From Taenia hydatigena (taxonomy: Eukaryota > Platyhelminthes > Cestoda > Cyclophyllidea > Taeniidae), in the NCBI GenBank assembly GCA_036345935.2, contig JADWOT020001225.1, positions 248,001-312,000 on the forward strand: DNA of 64,000 nucleotides, read 5' to 3'. A program made the translations under genes and the position numbers. Positions 1 through 13,435 of the stretch are shown one piece after another. Positions within the stretch are counted from its first letter, which is position 1; each line of letters opens with the position of its first letter. Below the pieces are notes generated by a model, which saw only the letters and a program-made list of their open reading frames with translations, was not told the DNA's origin and did no database searches.

Positions 1-3000
1 CATATGGATGTCTACAGTCGGGAGCTGTATAGCCCTCAAGCTATCAGGTCAATTCCATTTTGTATCTGCGGCAAGAAAGGATTGTGGTCTACCAATGTCG
101 CGCATAGGATTTGATTTTCGCTTCTTCTGTGCGCCACAACTCCCTGTAAAACACGAGATAGATGTTGTACCTGATGGCATTCTAGAGTTGAGAAAATGAA
201 AACGGCCACAAGTCAGTCACATCAGCAAGGGTTTATTACCTTCTACCAATCAAGTACCCAGTTTATTCTACTTTAATTTATCATACTTTGGTTGATATTA
301 GGGCCTTTTTTTCAATCTGCTCTATCATGCACCCATCAGTAATCGAGGAAATGTCGTTCTCATCTCCAAAAGACACGAATGATTGGTTCAAACAAAGCAT
401 TCTGAAGTTACTGACAAGTGGAGTGGTAGTGCCAGAGAATTTCTACAGAAACATGACTCACCATGTTACCGAAGTCGTTTTTATTTCAGAAAAAATTATC
501 CTCTTAGGTGCTAAGGCCATCCTCATTGGCAATGTTCCTCCAGAAAACACTCTTACAGTTTACCATCTGCTAAGAATGAAGCACAATGTAAAAAAGTAGT
601 GTGTGGTATATGTCATACGAGTAAATTTTCGCGCTGAAATTTTTGCACCTCTTTGGCTGATTAATCCTTTACCTCCATTGCTCTGCTTAAACTCATTTTC
701 TCGCAATGCGTCAATTGTGCAAATTTTGGCTGCAGTTTGTCAGACTCCCATAAGGACTTGTCTCATGTCTCATTCGCAGAGTTGATTGCATGATTCTATT
801 TCGTCTACTTTTGCATTCGCTTATTGCATGGTCAGGTTTCTTAAAATCTCTAAGTGAATAATTGTACCAAGTGGAGTGAGTATTCGAACTTCACCGAATG
901 TATTCAAAGTGTGTTTACGGATCACCAGCATCTTATTGGTCTACGCTAAAAAGAATATAGGAATGCTTTAGCCACACCCTCCTTAGATTACCAAAAATAG
1001 TATGTCTGACTGTGCAAATTGTCAGAAACTAGCCCCTTTAAATCTCTGGAGGTTAGTTCAAAGAGCCACACACGACAAGCCGATTCATACTATACCCTTT
1101 AAGGCCATCAACAGGAGAACTAGGCAGTCCGTATTTGTTCTAAGCTCATGTCTAATAAAGCTGCGAAGTCAACACCGAAATTTTTGAATAGTCGAAATGC
1201 AGTCAAACAACGGTTTCAGGAGCGCACATTTGTTGCCCGCCAATAAGTTACCAGCGCACTTATCCGCTCTCACGTGTGCTGTATGCATAAGATAATCCTA
1301 ACATCTTGCTGCAGCTTGTCAGTGGACTTCTAATTAGCAGATAGCAGACCATGGAGAACAAATATCGACTTTTTTACTTCCAAGCAGTAATAAGGGTGCT
1401 CATAGGTTAATCCACCGCTTTCACCTTCCAATTACCGCTAGAAGGGCAGCGATACTATCTAAATCCAATTTTGCACCCCAGTCACCGCCGCCTTCACGTG
1501 GGGCCCTTCTCACCACCTCGAAATCATGAAGGATACAATTTTCCAATTTTAAGTGTAATAAAATGAGGCCTCCTCAATTTGTCAACGGCTGAACCGTATG
1601 TCACCACTCACAGCAAACGTCACTCAAGGTCATTTTTGGCATTGCAATCATGACATATTTTGGATAACGCTGACGTGAAATTGGAACAGATAATCGCTCT
1701 CGGCTTTATACTCCATGGTCTAGGTTAATTCCAAACTGCTAGCATTACCACTACTGCTTTTTCATGTGCATCGCATGCATCCAAGGACTTGAAATCTTGT
1801 TGAAAAGCATAAACTCAAACGATTTTCTTGCAAAGCTTCCTTGTTTGTGCCATTAGTCAACTCTTCTTGGCACAAAGCTTATAATTTAACCCACAAAAAG
1901 CCTTCAAAACGAACGAAACTTCAAAATTTACAACCATAAATTGAAGATCTGTTGCAGCACCAGAGACGCTTTATTATCACTTCTTTTGACTTGCAGACGT
2001 CATGAGCCAGCATAAACGAAGCAAGAATACCCTGTATCGCTTCCCACCAGATTGCGCTACCTCGTCCTGTTTCATGCTGCATTACCTTGCGCTTAGAGTG
2101 CGAGGTCGTCAGTGTATATTCTTAAAAGCTATGATGTGTGAAGCAGGCTATTCTGGCTAGATGTCTGACTAGGTAATAAACAACCTCAGAGCAGGGTTGG
2201 TTTAAACTGTCTTAAATGAATTCACATTAACACACGCTTTTAAGTAGAAGGCCAAGTGCCATGGTTGGAAGCAATCTGTCCCATCCTAATATAAAAGCAC
2301 ATCCGTATGGCTTTGGCATATGCTCATTAATTGCATCCCACCAACTCATGTTATAAGGCACCCCCCGTGCGGTGGTGATAACCGCGATTACTGTTACATT
2401 TATGCCGTGCTAATTTGAGTGGTTTTGGTACTTTTGGCTCAATACTCACACAAGAAGGTGCCAAAAGAGGTGAATGATGTCCTCAGCTCCTCTAGATGAG
2501 TTGGTGGCATGCAAATGACCAAACGCATCTCCAGAGCAGTGCAAGATAAAGATTATCTGTTGCCATTGTTCTTTGGCGAATCTATTTGTTCGAGTCAGAA
2601 TTGAATGCTCTGTTCCTACTGGCCTCTTTTTATCTGCAATTTTGAATGGCATGCCAGGGAGCACTAGATTGCGCCTGCACAAGTTGGAGGGCAGAATAGC
2701 CAGAACTAACTGCTTTGCATCCCAACATTAATGGCCTTGCTGCCCAAATTCAGAGTAACTTAGCATGAAGTAGGGTGTGGTCGAGCAAGTTAGTGCGGAG
2801 TGGCATAGATCGCCTTGATGCACTGTAATGCAATGTAGAAGAATAACGCCTTCGCGAATGCCCTATTTTCCTTTCATTTGGATTCGCTGCCCCTGGAATA
2901 TTGCAATTATTTTACACTTCTCTAATCTAGCAACTTCGCTTGCTCAATTCAGCATTTGGCACGCATTCACCATTGGTGTGGGCTGAGTAGGCATGCACGC

Positions 3001-3227
3001 CATGACTGCTTGCACTCTTTTAAAGTCCCTGCTGCATGAGTTTAATTACTAGCCCTCTAGTCTTAATAAGGACCCAAAACAGTCTAATGAAGGCCTTATT
3101 CCCCTTTCCGCATCTCTATTATTTGTTACAAATATTAATCAAACATATGGGCAATTGTGGGACGGTAGAAATTCAGGATGACTTTAAATCGCCTGAAAGA
3201 GCCATAAATGAAGCAAAAATGACATGA
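1..3227. other. No recognised gene
   Basis: AT-rich DNA with short open stretches only, none longer than about 100 codons and none resembling a known family. The frame at 2446-2682 on the - strand (78 codons) has balanced composition but no domain I recognise. No tRNA, satellite array or long repeat is visible. Confidence 0.5.
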
Positions 3228-3437
3228 ATATGGACAAATGATGAGCGAAAAGAATTGTTCGAAGAAAGTGAAGAATAAGAAGATGGTGAAGGAGGTGGAG
3301 ACGATAAGGATGTACGAGGTGGGAAAGGTTTTCTCCATTGGGACGCAAAAAACCACGTAGATGATGCCAGGTATGATGGAGACGCCGTCTTCGACAACGG
3401 CACCACCGGCATATATCCAATGATTCCTTTGAATGTT
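3228..3437 (+). other. Possible acidic coding segment with one in-frame stop
   Basis: The frame opens after a TGA at 3225 and runs to TAA at 3438, broken only by TAA at 3276. The product would be very acidic and glycine-rich (EDGEGGGDDKDVRGG) and then rich in Asp, Asn and Gly (YDGDAVFDNGTTGIYP). The opposite strand at 3135-3479 is open for 114 codons and would encode hydrophobic segments, so the strand is unresolved. No family recognised. It could be a decayed exon, or GA-rich low-complexity DNA that happens to lack stops. Confidence 0.2.
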
Positions 3438-3479
3438 TAAATTGAGGAAACGCTGGTTTCTCACTTCACACCGGGACAT

Positions 3480-6400
3480 AGAAAGATGGTGAGCTTAAAC
3501 ATGTGATTAACGCTCCAACTATCGGGTTGGTGGAGTTAATTTAGTCATCATTTCGTGATATCTGCTTGCGGAGCCAGCGTTTATAACGAGAGAAGAGTGG
3601 CTGAGGAGGGTGGGGTAGGGGTAGGATATGCCTAGTGTGAAGAGGAACACCAATTTATTTGCGATTTCGCGCCACATAAGAACGTGAAGCTTGCACTTCC
3701 CCGTTGATTACGGGAGAAAGTAGCCGCCTTCGTCAAACCAAGTATGCCAACCGCCAAGACCTCCTCCCTAGCTATTATACTCTCCTTACACAACGCTGGC
3801 TGTGTACGCGAGCATTACAAAATGATAGTTAAATTGATCCCAGCAACCTGGTTGTAGCGGTGTTGCCTTAACCAGGAAGAAAACTTGCCAACTTTCCATG
3901 TCGAGTCTTAATGTGAAAAGCCACCATTACTTGCACTTAGTGCCAAAGTAACGCAGCATTTCATACTGCACTGGACAACTCACGAATATATTAGCGAAGT
4001 GCAGAAGACCCACAATCATCAACGGTGTGATGATTTTGTCGCCTTCCACCAACATTTGCCTTTAAAGTCCCTATCTATTTCTCTGGGGCAAAATTCGCCT
4101 TTCCGAATTTGCCAAACATTTGGTGAGCGTAAGTGATGTGTCCAAAACTGAGCGCTTTTAAGAATGGGCCTCTGCCATCTTTTGTGCTGCCTCCAACAAT
4201 AATCTCAAACCACAACTATGTGCGTAGTCATTACTAATTGCACTTCAGTAACCCTCAGTTATATTTTGGTTCAGCAGAAAAACACTAAAACTACCGCCTT
4301 ATCCTTGCATACAGCATACACTTCTTGCCCGGCCATCACTACTTGAATTACTTCCCTCCACATATTCTTCCACCCAAAAAAGGAACTTAAGGTCTTGTTA
4401 GGTTAGCCGTTTGTCTATTCGTACCTTTGCAGATCCGCTACCTGGATTACCGATTCTTAAAGTCCTCTGAATTTGGAATTTTGACTAAAAAGGTGTGCTC
4501 ATTCGAAATAAAACCTTTTCAAATCCAAATGTTTTAAATCCGATTTTGCAATACACGAGGAAAGCCTAAGATTTATGCTCCATTTATGATGGTCTGATTG
4601 CATTCAGTCATCTCTAATTTGCAAATGCAGGTTACTTTGCCTATTGACATCGCTGCCGATTTACAATCGTGCATTCAATCATATCAACAGACTAGGCCTA
4701 AAAGAAGCAATAGGACGCAGAACAAATAAAAGGATGCTGCCATGAATGAGAGGGGGAACTCATATAGGCTGATTGACTTGTCTTGAATGTATCCAGAAGA
4801 GAATTTTCATGGCTCATATCCTAGTTATGCGAGGCGAATAGATCTCAGTTGCAATTAGAACCAAGATCATTTCAAGTGGGTCTGTAATCCGGTTAAGTGC
4901 TCTCGTTAATGCAATCATTCAATTTATTTCCATTAGACAACCTGCATTCTAACTAAGGATGACGATTTCTTATGCTGCTGGTTGATTGTTTTGCAAAAGT
5001 CTTACTTGGAATTAAAATGCTATACGAACACTAATCCCTTGGCTTACAGCAGATGTTCAGATCTATGTCCGTCTTTTGCGTGCCTCCACCCAATGACTAA
5101 CCGTCATTTGCAAGGGTCTGAGAATGGCAACCAATTACTAGCATGCATAGATAAGCGCTCCCTCATCCACGTGGTTTTCTTTTGCGCTTACAACTGTTCT
5201 TCTCTCGTCTAAAGCCCTAGTAGTATCGAGTGTAGAATTAACAAGAAGGGTGCAGGCCTGTCTAAGTTGGTTAAAGAATGGGACTCTTCTCCACTAGACT
5301 GACGCCGAGGCGTCGCTTAACACCTATTTAATAGGATCAGGATGAAGCGTGGTGGCAATAAGTATCATTTAGCTATGCATTAATACCTGAACACAATGGT
5401 AGTTTACTAAGCGATAAGCGCATCACAAGGAAAAAGCTCATTTCACACCCTCTTTGGTGATAAGGAAGTAATGACGGCTCGTTACTAGAAAAATTTCTAA
5501 AGGATTCGGTGCCATGAAAATTTTAGTGAAGTGCAATCTGATTAATAAAATACGTTTGCGCAATCGTTCATCAGCTAGATCACTAGTCAAGTGAAATCGG
5601 GTTGACATATAAAGAGAAGACAATGCGCTTTACAGGCTTCAAAATCTCCCTATTCATTACTTCTTGCAATTGCGTCGAAATAGTTGCCGCACATTTGTTA
5701 CCTTTTAAACAGAGGTTTGTGAAAAGAAACCAACGTTGCATTACAAACAGTTTTGTTACGTCTCAGATGTCTATTTATATGGCACTATTAAAACCTTAAC
5801 GCTTTGCTGGGTATAAATAAAACTGCCTGCTTAATAGAGAATCCAACGCACACCAAAGACTTAGACATGCAGGACCAAGACTTATCATTCATGCATTAAA
5901 GCCTATCCGTGTCTCTCTGATGCGATTGCTACAAGCAATGTTTCCTATCCAATTCTGTACAAAATGAGCAAACATTGTTGGTTTGAAGCCTCATCCACTA
6001 TGAATTAAAGAAAAGAAGAGGAAGACTGAAAATTAAACCAAACGGGTTAGGGTGTGAACATGCATAGTTGTTTAAAGAAAAACCATCCTTGAAGCCTTTT
6101 AGGTGGCAAAATCTTGGACAATTGAGATGGTGTTACATACAAAGGCCATTTTATACGTGGCCATCAAGTAATTTTGAGCACATAACTCCTCTGATGTTGC
6201 ATACGTTCCCTAGAAAAGTGCTTTCTACAGGGGATAAAGCATGTCCACAATTGGAATTACAACGTGGGGCGCACGCGGATCGCATGGCTTATGTGCGTGT
6301 GCCTACGAGTTAGCCGATGGTACAAGCACACATGATGATCTCCATGCTTCCACAGTTGTCCTCATCATTTCCCGCCTTCATTAAACGTCTTAATCTCTCT

Positions 6401-9195
6401 TTTGATACGACCAAATTGCTGAGACATTTGCTAAATTTAGCTCCTAATTCATCACCAATTAACATAAGTTAAATTGATAACTGTTTATTATAGTGGCTTG
6501 TACGAGATTTATTTCCTTTTTTGTCAATGCACCCATTAAACAAGTAGATTGTAACGGTCTCCTACAAGAAACTGAATAGAATTGTACCACGCTCATTTGT
6601 GGTCGTGGAGGTGAGAAGAGATTATGCAAAGCCTTTGAATTGAGTTAAAACAGTTTTATATTAGCCATCCAACAGGCCAGACAGTTGGCGTCCGGAAAAA
6701 AATTTGTCATTCGCACAACTCTTTAAACATTCCTTCATTCATTCATATGCTCAAATCGCTCCTGTGCAGCATTTGCACTCACATATTTGCATGGTTCGGT
6801 CAGTGAGTGCAAGTCCATTAAATACCAAACCAACATGATTTTCAATACTTGGAACAAAATAAATTTTATTCATGCTCAGCATAACATGAACAAAGACTTG
6901 CTCGAATTTACTTTCTTCGTCTTAACCTATGCACGAACACAGGCCTTTGTTTTATGTGGGATCTGAAAGGCTATGCTAAAACAAATGCACAGAGGACGGA
7001 TCATCGAATTTTTTAGCACCGCTTTCCTCGCAACACCAAAACTTGTTTTGAGAGACTTATTATGAAGACCTTTGGAATTCGCACTTAATAAAACGCCATT
7101 CTACAGACGTCGGAATTCGGCGATCTATTCACACTGACGAAAGAGAACATCATGCAAGGGGTTCAAGATCATTGGTCGCACAACATTCGCATTCCATAAA
7201 CTCGTATTGCAAAGGAATGCATAAAGGCCTGCTAATTGTCTACTCACTCCTAGTCTACTTAATGTGCTCAAAAGCATAATTTTTTTTAATTTCACCTTGG
7301 TTTTCACTTTATACCGGCTCAATCACAAGCGCAAGCCCAAATAGGGTGATTTAGAACACATGAGGAAATGTCTTCCTTTTGGCATTGCGTAGAACGCGTC
7401 GTTCTACATGTGAAGCACGAAGTCGTCAGCCGAATATATTACTTGCGTCAAGATATTGCCCAAATAAGACCAAGTGCCTCATTGCTGGCTGCACCATCAA
7501 CTTCAAGTGGCTTCCATGCCCTCGTTGCATGAAAGCCTTTGCTATCGCTGTTAGCGTGCAAAGTTAGGCTGATAGTTTGACAAAATTTCGTTAGTCTTGT
7601 TTACGGTAGAGTTCAGGCAGTAGTTGTCACTAAGCATTCATTCAAGTGCAACCCCATTATTACCTAGCTTCCTAAAAGCTTAGATCGATGACCATTTCCA
7701 TCAATTGTCTGCCAGGAAATCGACTTAATATGACGATCAGAATCACATTATACTCTGTTGAGAGTAGGCTCACGTGTAGGTGTCAAAAATACAGTGATAA
7801 AACATTATGTGTCAAAGTTTCTGCTTCTAAGACTAAAGTAATAGCAGCCTGCAGACCCGCAGCCACTAATTTAGCCACTGCAATCCCATTTACTTCCATG
7901 GTCCTAGCGCGTGCGCTAACTTTCTCGTAAATCCCTGCAAATTGCCTAATCAAAACAACACAGTCATCACATAGATGAGGATAAACGCCCTATTGCTAGA
8001 GTGCGTGTCCTCACTCAAGTACCCAGCACAAGCGTTCAAATGACCCATTAACATATGATTTCACAATGTGCACGTAAAAACACAACACTCATCGTAGGTC
8101 AAGTATAGGCCAGCCCATGGGCTCATAACTTAGCTATAAGTACATATGTAGACTGTAAGTACAAGTAATTTCTGGATGAGATGCCCCTTCAAATCGGTCT
8201 CGCGTTGGTGGCAGCTTTCATCCTGCATGGGGATTTTGCACGAAAGACCAGTGAGACATCTTCTATTACTTTGTTCTAATACGTACAAAATGTATAAACA
8301 TTTAACAAATTATAAGGTTTGATAAATTAGGGAATCTGACCAGTCAATATGCAACAATTGATTAATGTTATAAGTGATTTGACTGCTTTTACTTTTTTGC
8401 TTCGAACTACATCACGTCGCATCACTTGGCACCAAATCTCATCACTCCATACCATATCACGATGAATTCGCCCTGGCACGGCTAAACGGACCTTCTTATT
8501 TCCTTCATATCTTGATTGCTGTCTACCTTTCATTAAGCATTTTTAATTTGTCATCAAAATGCCTTTTAACTGACATCTATTTTGATGTAAGCAGGGTACG
8601 GTCTGGCTTAGTTTGCACTTAAGTGAATCAAAACGCATAGAGCATGTGTGGATTAAAGAAAGATTTGCAAGAGGAATTCGTACACATTTCATTTGATTTC
8701 ATGAACTAGCTCGACGAAAAGCCGTAAGTAATGTCTTGGACAAGGTCAACATGAAGGAATACATAGCGATCCGTAATTTACAAATGTCATGGAAGACAAC
8801 AAAAATCTAGCTAATTGAAAGCACTGAGCAGGATCGCAAACAATGTATTATGTGCCTGCCAAGTCACATGTCGATATAATTTAAGATCTCACTACAATTT
8901 AACAATACTTAATTGTAAAAGCAGTAAAGTGCGAAATATGAGGGACAAATTTTTCCTGTTGTTTACATGTAGTAACAGTGCATGGAGTCGTAGTGCCTGG
9001 TACTTTATGTGTGCTGTTTAACACATCGGCACTTGAAACACAGCGTGCTATTTACAGTCATTCGTTTCTCTACATTGACGCTTGTCCACCACAAATTTAT
9101 CCTCATTTATCTGCAGACAAGTAGAGGCACACTGAGAAATAAAGTTTCGTCGATCTCTAAACAGTGATTACAAGTAGACATTTTCTTATGTGTAG
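3480..9195. other. No recognised gene
   Basis: No domain-bearing frame found. An exon encoding a signal peptide for the FN3 gene downstream would be expected here, but I could not identify one with confidence. The ATG at 8938 starts a short hydrophobic run (MRDKFFLLFT) followed by a possible GT, which is too short to be convincing. Confidence 0.45.
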
Positions 9196-9504
9196 ATCCT
9201 AGCGTTCCGCAGAATGTAAAACTGAAGGCAATCAACTTTTGCTCGGTGCAAATGAAGTGGGACCCACCACCTGAACTCTACGGTCATATTCTTGGCTATA
9301 TTGTCACTTGGTACCTCGACAATGAACGGCAGGACGATATTCACCTTCCTCCAACTCCGTCCTACGTCTTTACAGGCTTGCAGCCAGGACAAACCATTTC
9401 TGCCTATGTTAGAGCACTTACGCAAAAGGGACTGTTGCTCAAGCACAGGTACGCTAGTTATCCTAGTAGGATAGTGAACGCAACCACACCGCATTTGAAA
9501 GGAG
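9196..9504 (+). CDS. Fibronectin type III domain exon, copy 1 (open)
   Basis: This exon encodes essentially one whole FN3 domain of a presumed extracellular surface protein. Visible FN3 marks are the N-terminal PSVPQNVKLKAI, the core Trp in QMKWDPP, the strand-C pattern GYIVTWY, the Tyr-corner region TGLQPGQTISAYVRA, and a closing NATTP with a potential N-glycosylation site. It follows an acceptor TGTAG at 9191-9195 and ends at the donor GTGAGT at 9505. Both ends are phase 1 and the length (309 bases) is a multiple of three, the classical arrangement for a mobile extracellular module. It joins in frame to the Ser/Thr-rich exon at 9770. FN3 exon plus hydrophobic-tail exon recalls the architecture of taeniid oncosphere antigens (EG95/TSOL18 family), but the domain itself reads like a generic FN3, so membership is inference. 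The upstream start exon was not found. Confidence 0.8.
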
Positions 9505-9769
9505 GTGAGTCTTTCCACCCATTTTATCGAAAGTTAAAAATAATTACAGTTGACTAGACTTTAGCAGTATGGTAAGGATCTGCATCCTCTTGATGCCATT
9601 AAAGTTATTCCTATGCGCAATCTCAAAATCCCTTTTTGTAATATCTACAACAGACCGTAAGATAGGTATGCATAATGAGGCTGTCTAAATTATCCTCAAG
9701 CACTCATAACAGTTAATTGAAAAATAGAAGCCAAAAGATGTAACGGAGAATATGTGCTGTTTTGCATAG

Positions 9770-10266
9770 AAGGAGAAGGTGTGTCTGTCGCTACTAAAAG
9801 CACCAGAACGATTTCTGTGACCATAACGAATAGCACGTCTACCCGGACTCCTGTGATCAAAATGATCAACAAATCTACCTCGGCTGCCCCAAATCTCACA
9901 ACGAAGGGATCCTTCTCCTATCCTTCTGTGTCATTTGCTCCTGGAAGTTCCGCAATGACTCCCGCTGTCGCAACGACGAGTACGTCTGCTGAGAATCCCG
10001 TGATGAAAAATAATAGCAGGTCTCGTCAGAATCCCAACGGTACTTCAAGCCAAATTCCTACAACTAGAATGAAAATCGGGTCTAACCAAACTCTCGCAAT
10101 CATCAAGGCGAACGGATCTGCCTCGGAATTTGTGATGACTATTTCAAGAAGTTTTATCACAATGCTCTCGTTTATCGTGACTGGCAAGACTACATCCAAA
10201 GGTTTGACCATTTCAACTATATTTACTTCCACAATAATGCTAGTATTGTTATTAATCCTTTTATGA
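9770..10266 (+). CDS. Ser/Thr-rich stalk and hydrophobic C-terminus, last exon of FN3 gene copy 1
   Basis: The exon follows an acceptor ending ATAG at 9766-9769. Its first two bases complete the codon left by the FN3 exon (G + AA), so the junction is in frame. About 165 codons follow to TGA at 10264. Most of the segment is Ser, Thr, Asn, Ala and Pro with several NxS/T sites (for example TNSTST, NKSTS, NGTSS), as expected for an O- and N-glycosylated stalk. Degenerate internal repetition is visible (blocks resembling STSAENPV and STRTPVIK). The end (STIMLVLLLILL) is hydrophobic with no charged tail, which suits a GPI-anchor signal or a tail anchor. This is the longest open frame in the window. 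The antisense frames here are shadows. Confidence 0.65.
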
Positions 10267-12925
10267 TTCTGCGCAAACTGGCAGCAACATTATCTACTCG
10301 AAATGTTGCAATTCATATTCACTTATATCGAATGCGCTGTTCAATTTATTTCATTATTCCATTAATTTTCCATCCTAGCTTTGCAAACGAGGACCCGATT
10401 GCACTAAACCATTTCATAACGGCAAATACATAACCTGGCATTTTAATTTAGTCTCATTGACCCATTCGCAAATGAGTTCGATCTCGCAACTATGTCCAGA
10501 AGAACAAAGGAACACAAATAACCAGTCAAAAGGCGCACTGGTAATTACTAAGCAGCAATTTAACTTACACTATAAGGCTGCCACTTTCTTCAGTTTTAAA
10601 AGGCAATCCTTCCAAAGTTGTGAAGTATTTTGCCTAGGCGGCTACCTTTAATAACCTGTCGAAAAATTAGCTTAAGCCAGATCACTTACGTTTGGATTCC
10701 TGCTTATCGCAATAGCCAAATTTAGCAGCTGAGAGCAGCAAATTGTTATCACAAGAACAGAGGTCACTCCAGGCTTATAGACAACAAGACCTTAGAAAAT
10801 AGGCGTGAAACGGTCGAATCGAGGCACTAAGACTCGAACCTAAGGCCGACATGTGCTCATGTTTAGTGGATATTGCAAATAGATAGGCGAACATACGCAC
10901 TTCGGCTGACTAGATAAACCATTTAGGTCTTCAAATCTACTGATTGATTAGCTAATAGTAAGGTTAATAGATTCAAAGCCATTTGTTTGCGAAATATATT
11001 TGCATTAGAATATCCACCCCTTTGTCACTCTCAAAATTAATAAATTGTCTATTTTTTCCTCAAAACTGACGAAGTTCTTCATTTGCTACGTTGTAAGAGC
11101 ATACCTTAGGTCCTACTCATAGCTAGTCAATAAGATTTATCTGTTGAATAAAAATTTATCACAGTTAGCTAAGTCGGGAAGATAAAAGCCAGTATGGGCA
11201 GCTAAAAACGTTAGGTGAGGTAGTAGCTGAGAGCACTGGGAATCAACTGCTGCTGTGCACGATTGTAGAGCGAAATTGCCTAAGAGACTTCAATAATTCA
11301 CCACAAACTGAGAGGCAAACAAAGAAGGTGAAGGAATTAGAGGGACCTTAAGGATAGTTATGCACACAATACACACACATGCATGTACATATGCATAAGT
11401 GAGAAGAATATTTGTCACATCGGTCATTATCAAGGGTAGCTATTAATTTTACATCGTGTTAACCGGTGGTGAGTGTGAAGCTCAACTCAGCAGCAGGCTC
11501 AGCATTTAGGCCATCCGAAAAGGAAGACTAAAGCGTTGAGTCATGTTGGTCTTCAGATGCACCTGTAAAGGTACTAACTTGGACTCATGCGCCATCGGCT
11601 AACACGCATGTATATTAGCCATGTGATCCACGTGCCCTCTATGTTGCGATCCCATTTCTGAGCTTGCTTGACCGCCTCTAGAAATCTAACTGAATGAAGG
11701 TCTCCTGAGTGGACCTCCGTGACGCTGGCACAATCCACCCGCTTCACCTATACTAAAGTGCTTGTCACTCACGTATCATTGCTAATTTTCTTCCCTTTGA
11801 CAATTTAGGTCCTGGATACAAATTTAGGCGGTAAAGGGGGCATAAAATCACCAAACATAATCATATTTTAACCTAGCTTTACTAGTAATTTTTCAGATAG
11901 ATGGTGAAACAAATTAAGCCATGATCCTACGCTATAGACACAAACCACATAAAGTAAAGAGCACTCGATTTCAAAGAGTGTCAAATAGTCCAAATTCAAT
12001 TTATGCAAATCCACAAACGGATATTGCGTGCCTTTGTCGTTCGAATTGCGATCGGTAATATACGGTTTAATTTTGCGATTTTTGAATGAATTGAATATTA
12101 ACAACTTTTATGAATGCTCAAAGCTATTGCAACCATGCAGTGTTACTGCCACACCAACGTAACGTACGGACAATGCAGCATACTCGTTAGCGTTTCAGAT
12201 TTTTTTGAAACACAAATAAAGCCGACCACTTTCCCTGCTATTAACTGGGGAATCTCAACTATTTTGGGCATTATCATCAAAGGTAGGATTACTTAGGCAC
12301 ATTTATATATACGAATCAGTCAAGTTGACCTTGTGATGCTTAATTTGATTATTTTTCTGAAATCCAAATGTTCGCTTTGTCCGCTCTTTGTTAAGAGGCA
12401 GTTACAAATTATTTGAGCAGACAAACAAATGTTCAATTTCCTTTTCTTCTTTTCACTTATTTTGCTGCTTTTAAAATTTGGGCATTTGTATTTCCTAGCT
12501 TGCACTTCCTGTTTATTGTCATGGGCTTGCAAAATTTAGTTGCAAGGCCAAACTTCCGTTGAATTTCATAGTGCTTTGTCTGGTTCGATGCGTCGTTTCA
12601 TAAGCGTTGAATGATAAGTCGGTGGTTTCGAGGTCTTGATCAGGCTTGCAATTGTGGATTGTGCAGCATGTGTAATGCGGAATGTCATGCTGTGAGACCG
12701 TCTCGCCTGACATAAATCATTGGCTGCCATGCCGGCACCCGAAGCATGGCGTGCAGTCCCTTATTATTCTGAATTAATCTTATGCATTTCTCCATCCACC
12801 CTGGTGCTTAACAATTTTGCATTTACCTCTTATTTAAGTGAATGCCCGTGGAAATGCAATGAGGTACGAAGCCATATCGGCCACCCAACTATAATGGCTA
12901 ATCGTCATCCTTGTTGTTTGTGCAG
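10267..12925. other. Spacer between the two FN3 gene copies; no recognised gene
   Basis: AT-rich sequence. A short CA/TG-type simple repeat lies at about 11361-11400 (mixed ACAC and ATGCATGT units). A first exon for the second FN3 copy should lie here but was not identified. Confidence 0.45.
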
Positions 12926-13199
12926 GATAGGATTCTCCCCGAAACGTGCAGCTTATAGCAATCGACCCAAATACGGTGAACGTGAAGTGGGATAAGCCGC
13001 TTAGACCCAACGGCACCATTACTGGCTGTCTTTCCGATCCCCATCTTGACGATGGACCTTCTAAATGCATTTGCACCTCAGATAGTTACTATGTCATCAA
13101 AGACTTAAGGCCGGAGCAAGCAGTTTCCGCCGCTGTTGCCGCACTCATTCGACAGTTATAGCAAAGCAGTAAGGGCAAATACACCACCTTTGAAGGAAG
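12926..13199 (+). pseudogene. FN3 domain exon, copy 2 (stop and frameshift)
   Basis: Paralogue of the exon at 9196. It keeps the acceptor (TGTGCAG), the same first phase and the same donor context (GAAG then GTGAGT), and it reads SPRNVQLIAIDPNTVNVKW, NGTITGCL, then IKDLRPEQAVSAAVAA, all in FN3 order. Two lesions are visible. TAG at 12928 is in frame just after the acceptor. After about 13140 the homology moves to another frame (YSKAVRANTPPLKEG, matching the NATTPHLKG end of copy 1), while the original frame meets TAG at 13159. The exon is 274 bases, not a multiple of three, whereas copy 1 is 309. I infer a decaying duplicate; sequencing error could explain one lesion but less easily two or three. 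Confidence 0.75.
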
Positions 13200-13435
13200 G
13201 TGAGTTCTTTTTGCTCCTTTTATGGAATGCTGAACCACTAAAAATGATTACGTTTATTAGGAACCAAAATGCATCTAGATCTGTTTCATTCTGCCATGAT
13301 AACTCGACCGCAGAGAGCGCGATGGTCGTCCTTATTAGGGCAGGTCCAAGTATCCTTCCATATACAGTTAGTAATTAGTTGAAATTCGGGCAATAAAATA
13401 TCTGATTCAAGAGATTTGTTGTTTCGTATATAAAG

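Noticed and set aside
10822..10850. tRNA B-box-like GGTTCGAGTCT on the - strand
   Set aside because: No matching A box, acceptor stem or anticodon arm could be folded around it.
11361..11400. CA/TG-rich stretch as a functional element
   Set aside because: Short imperfect simple repeat; nothing beyond that.
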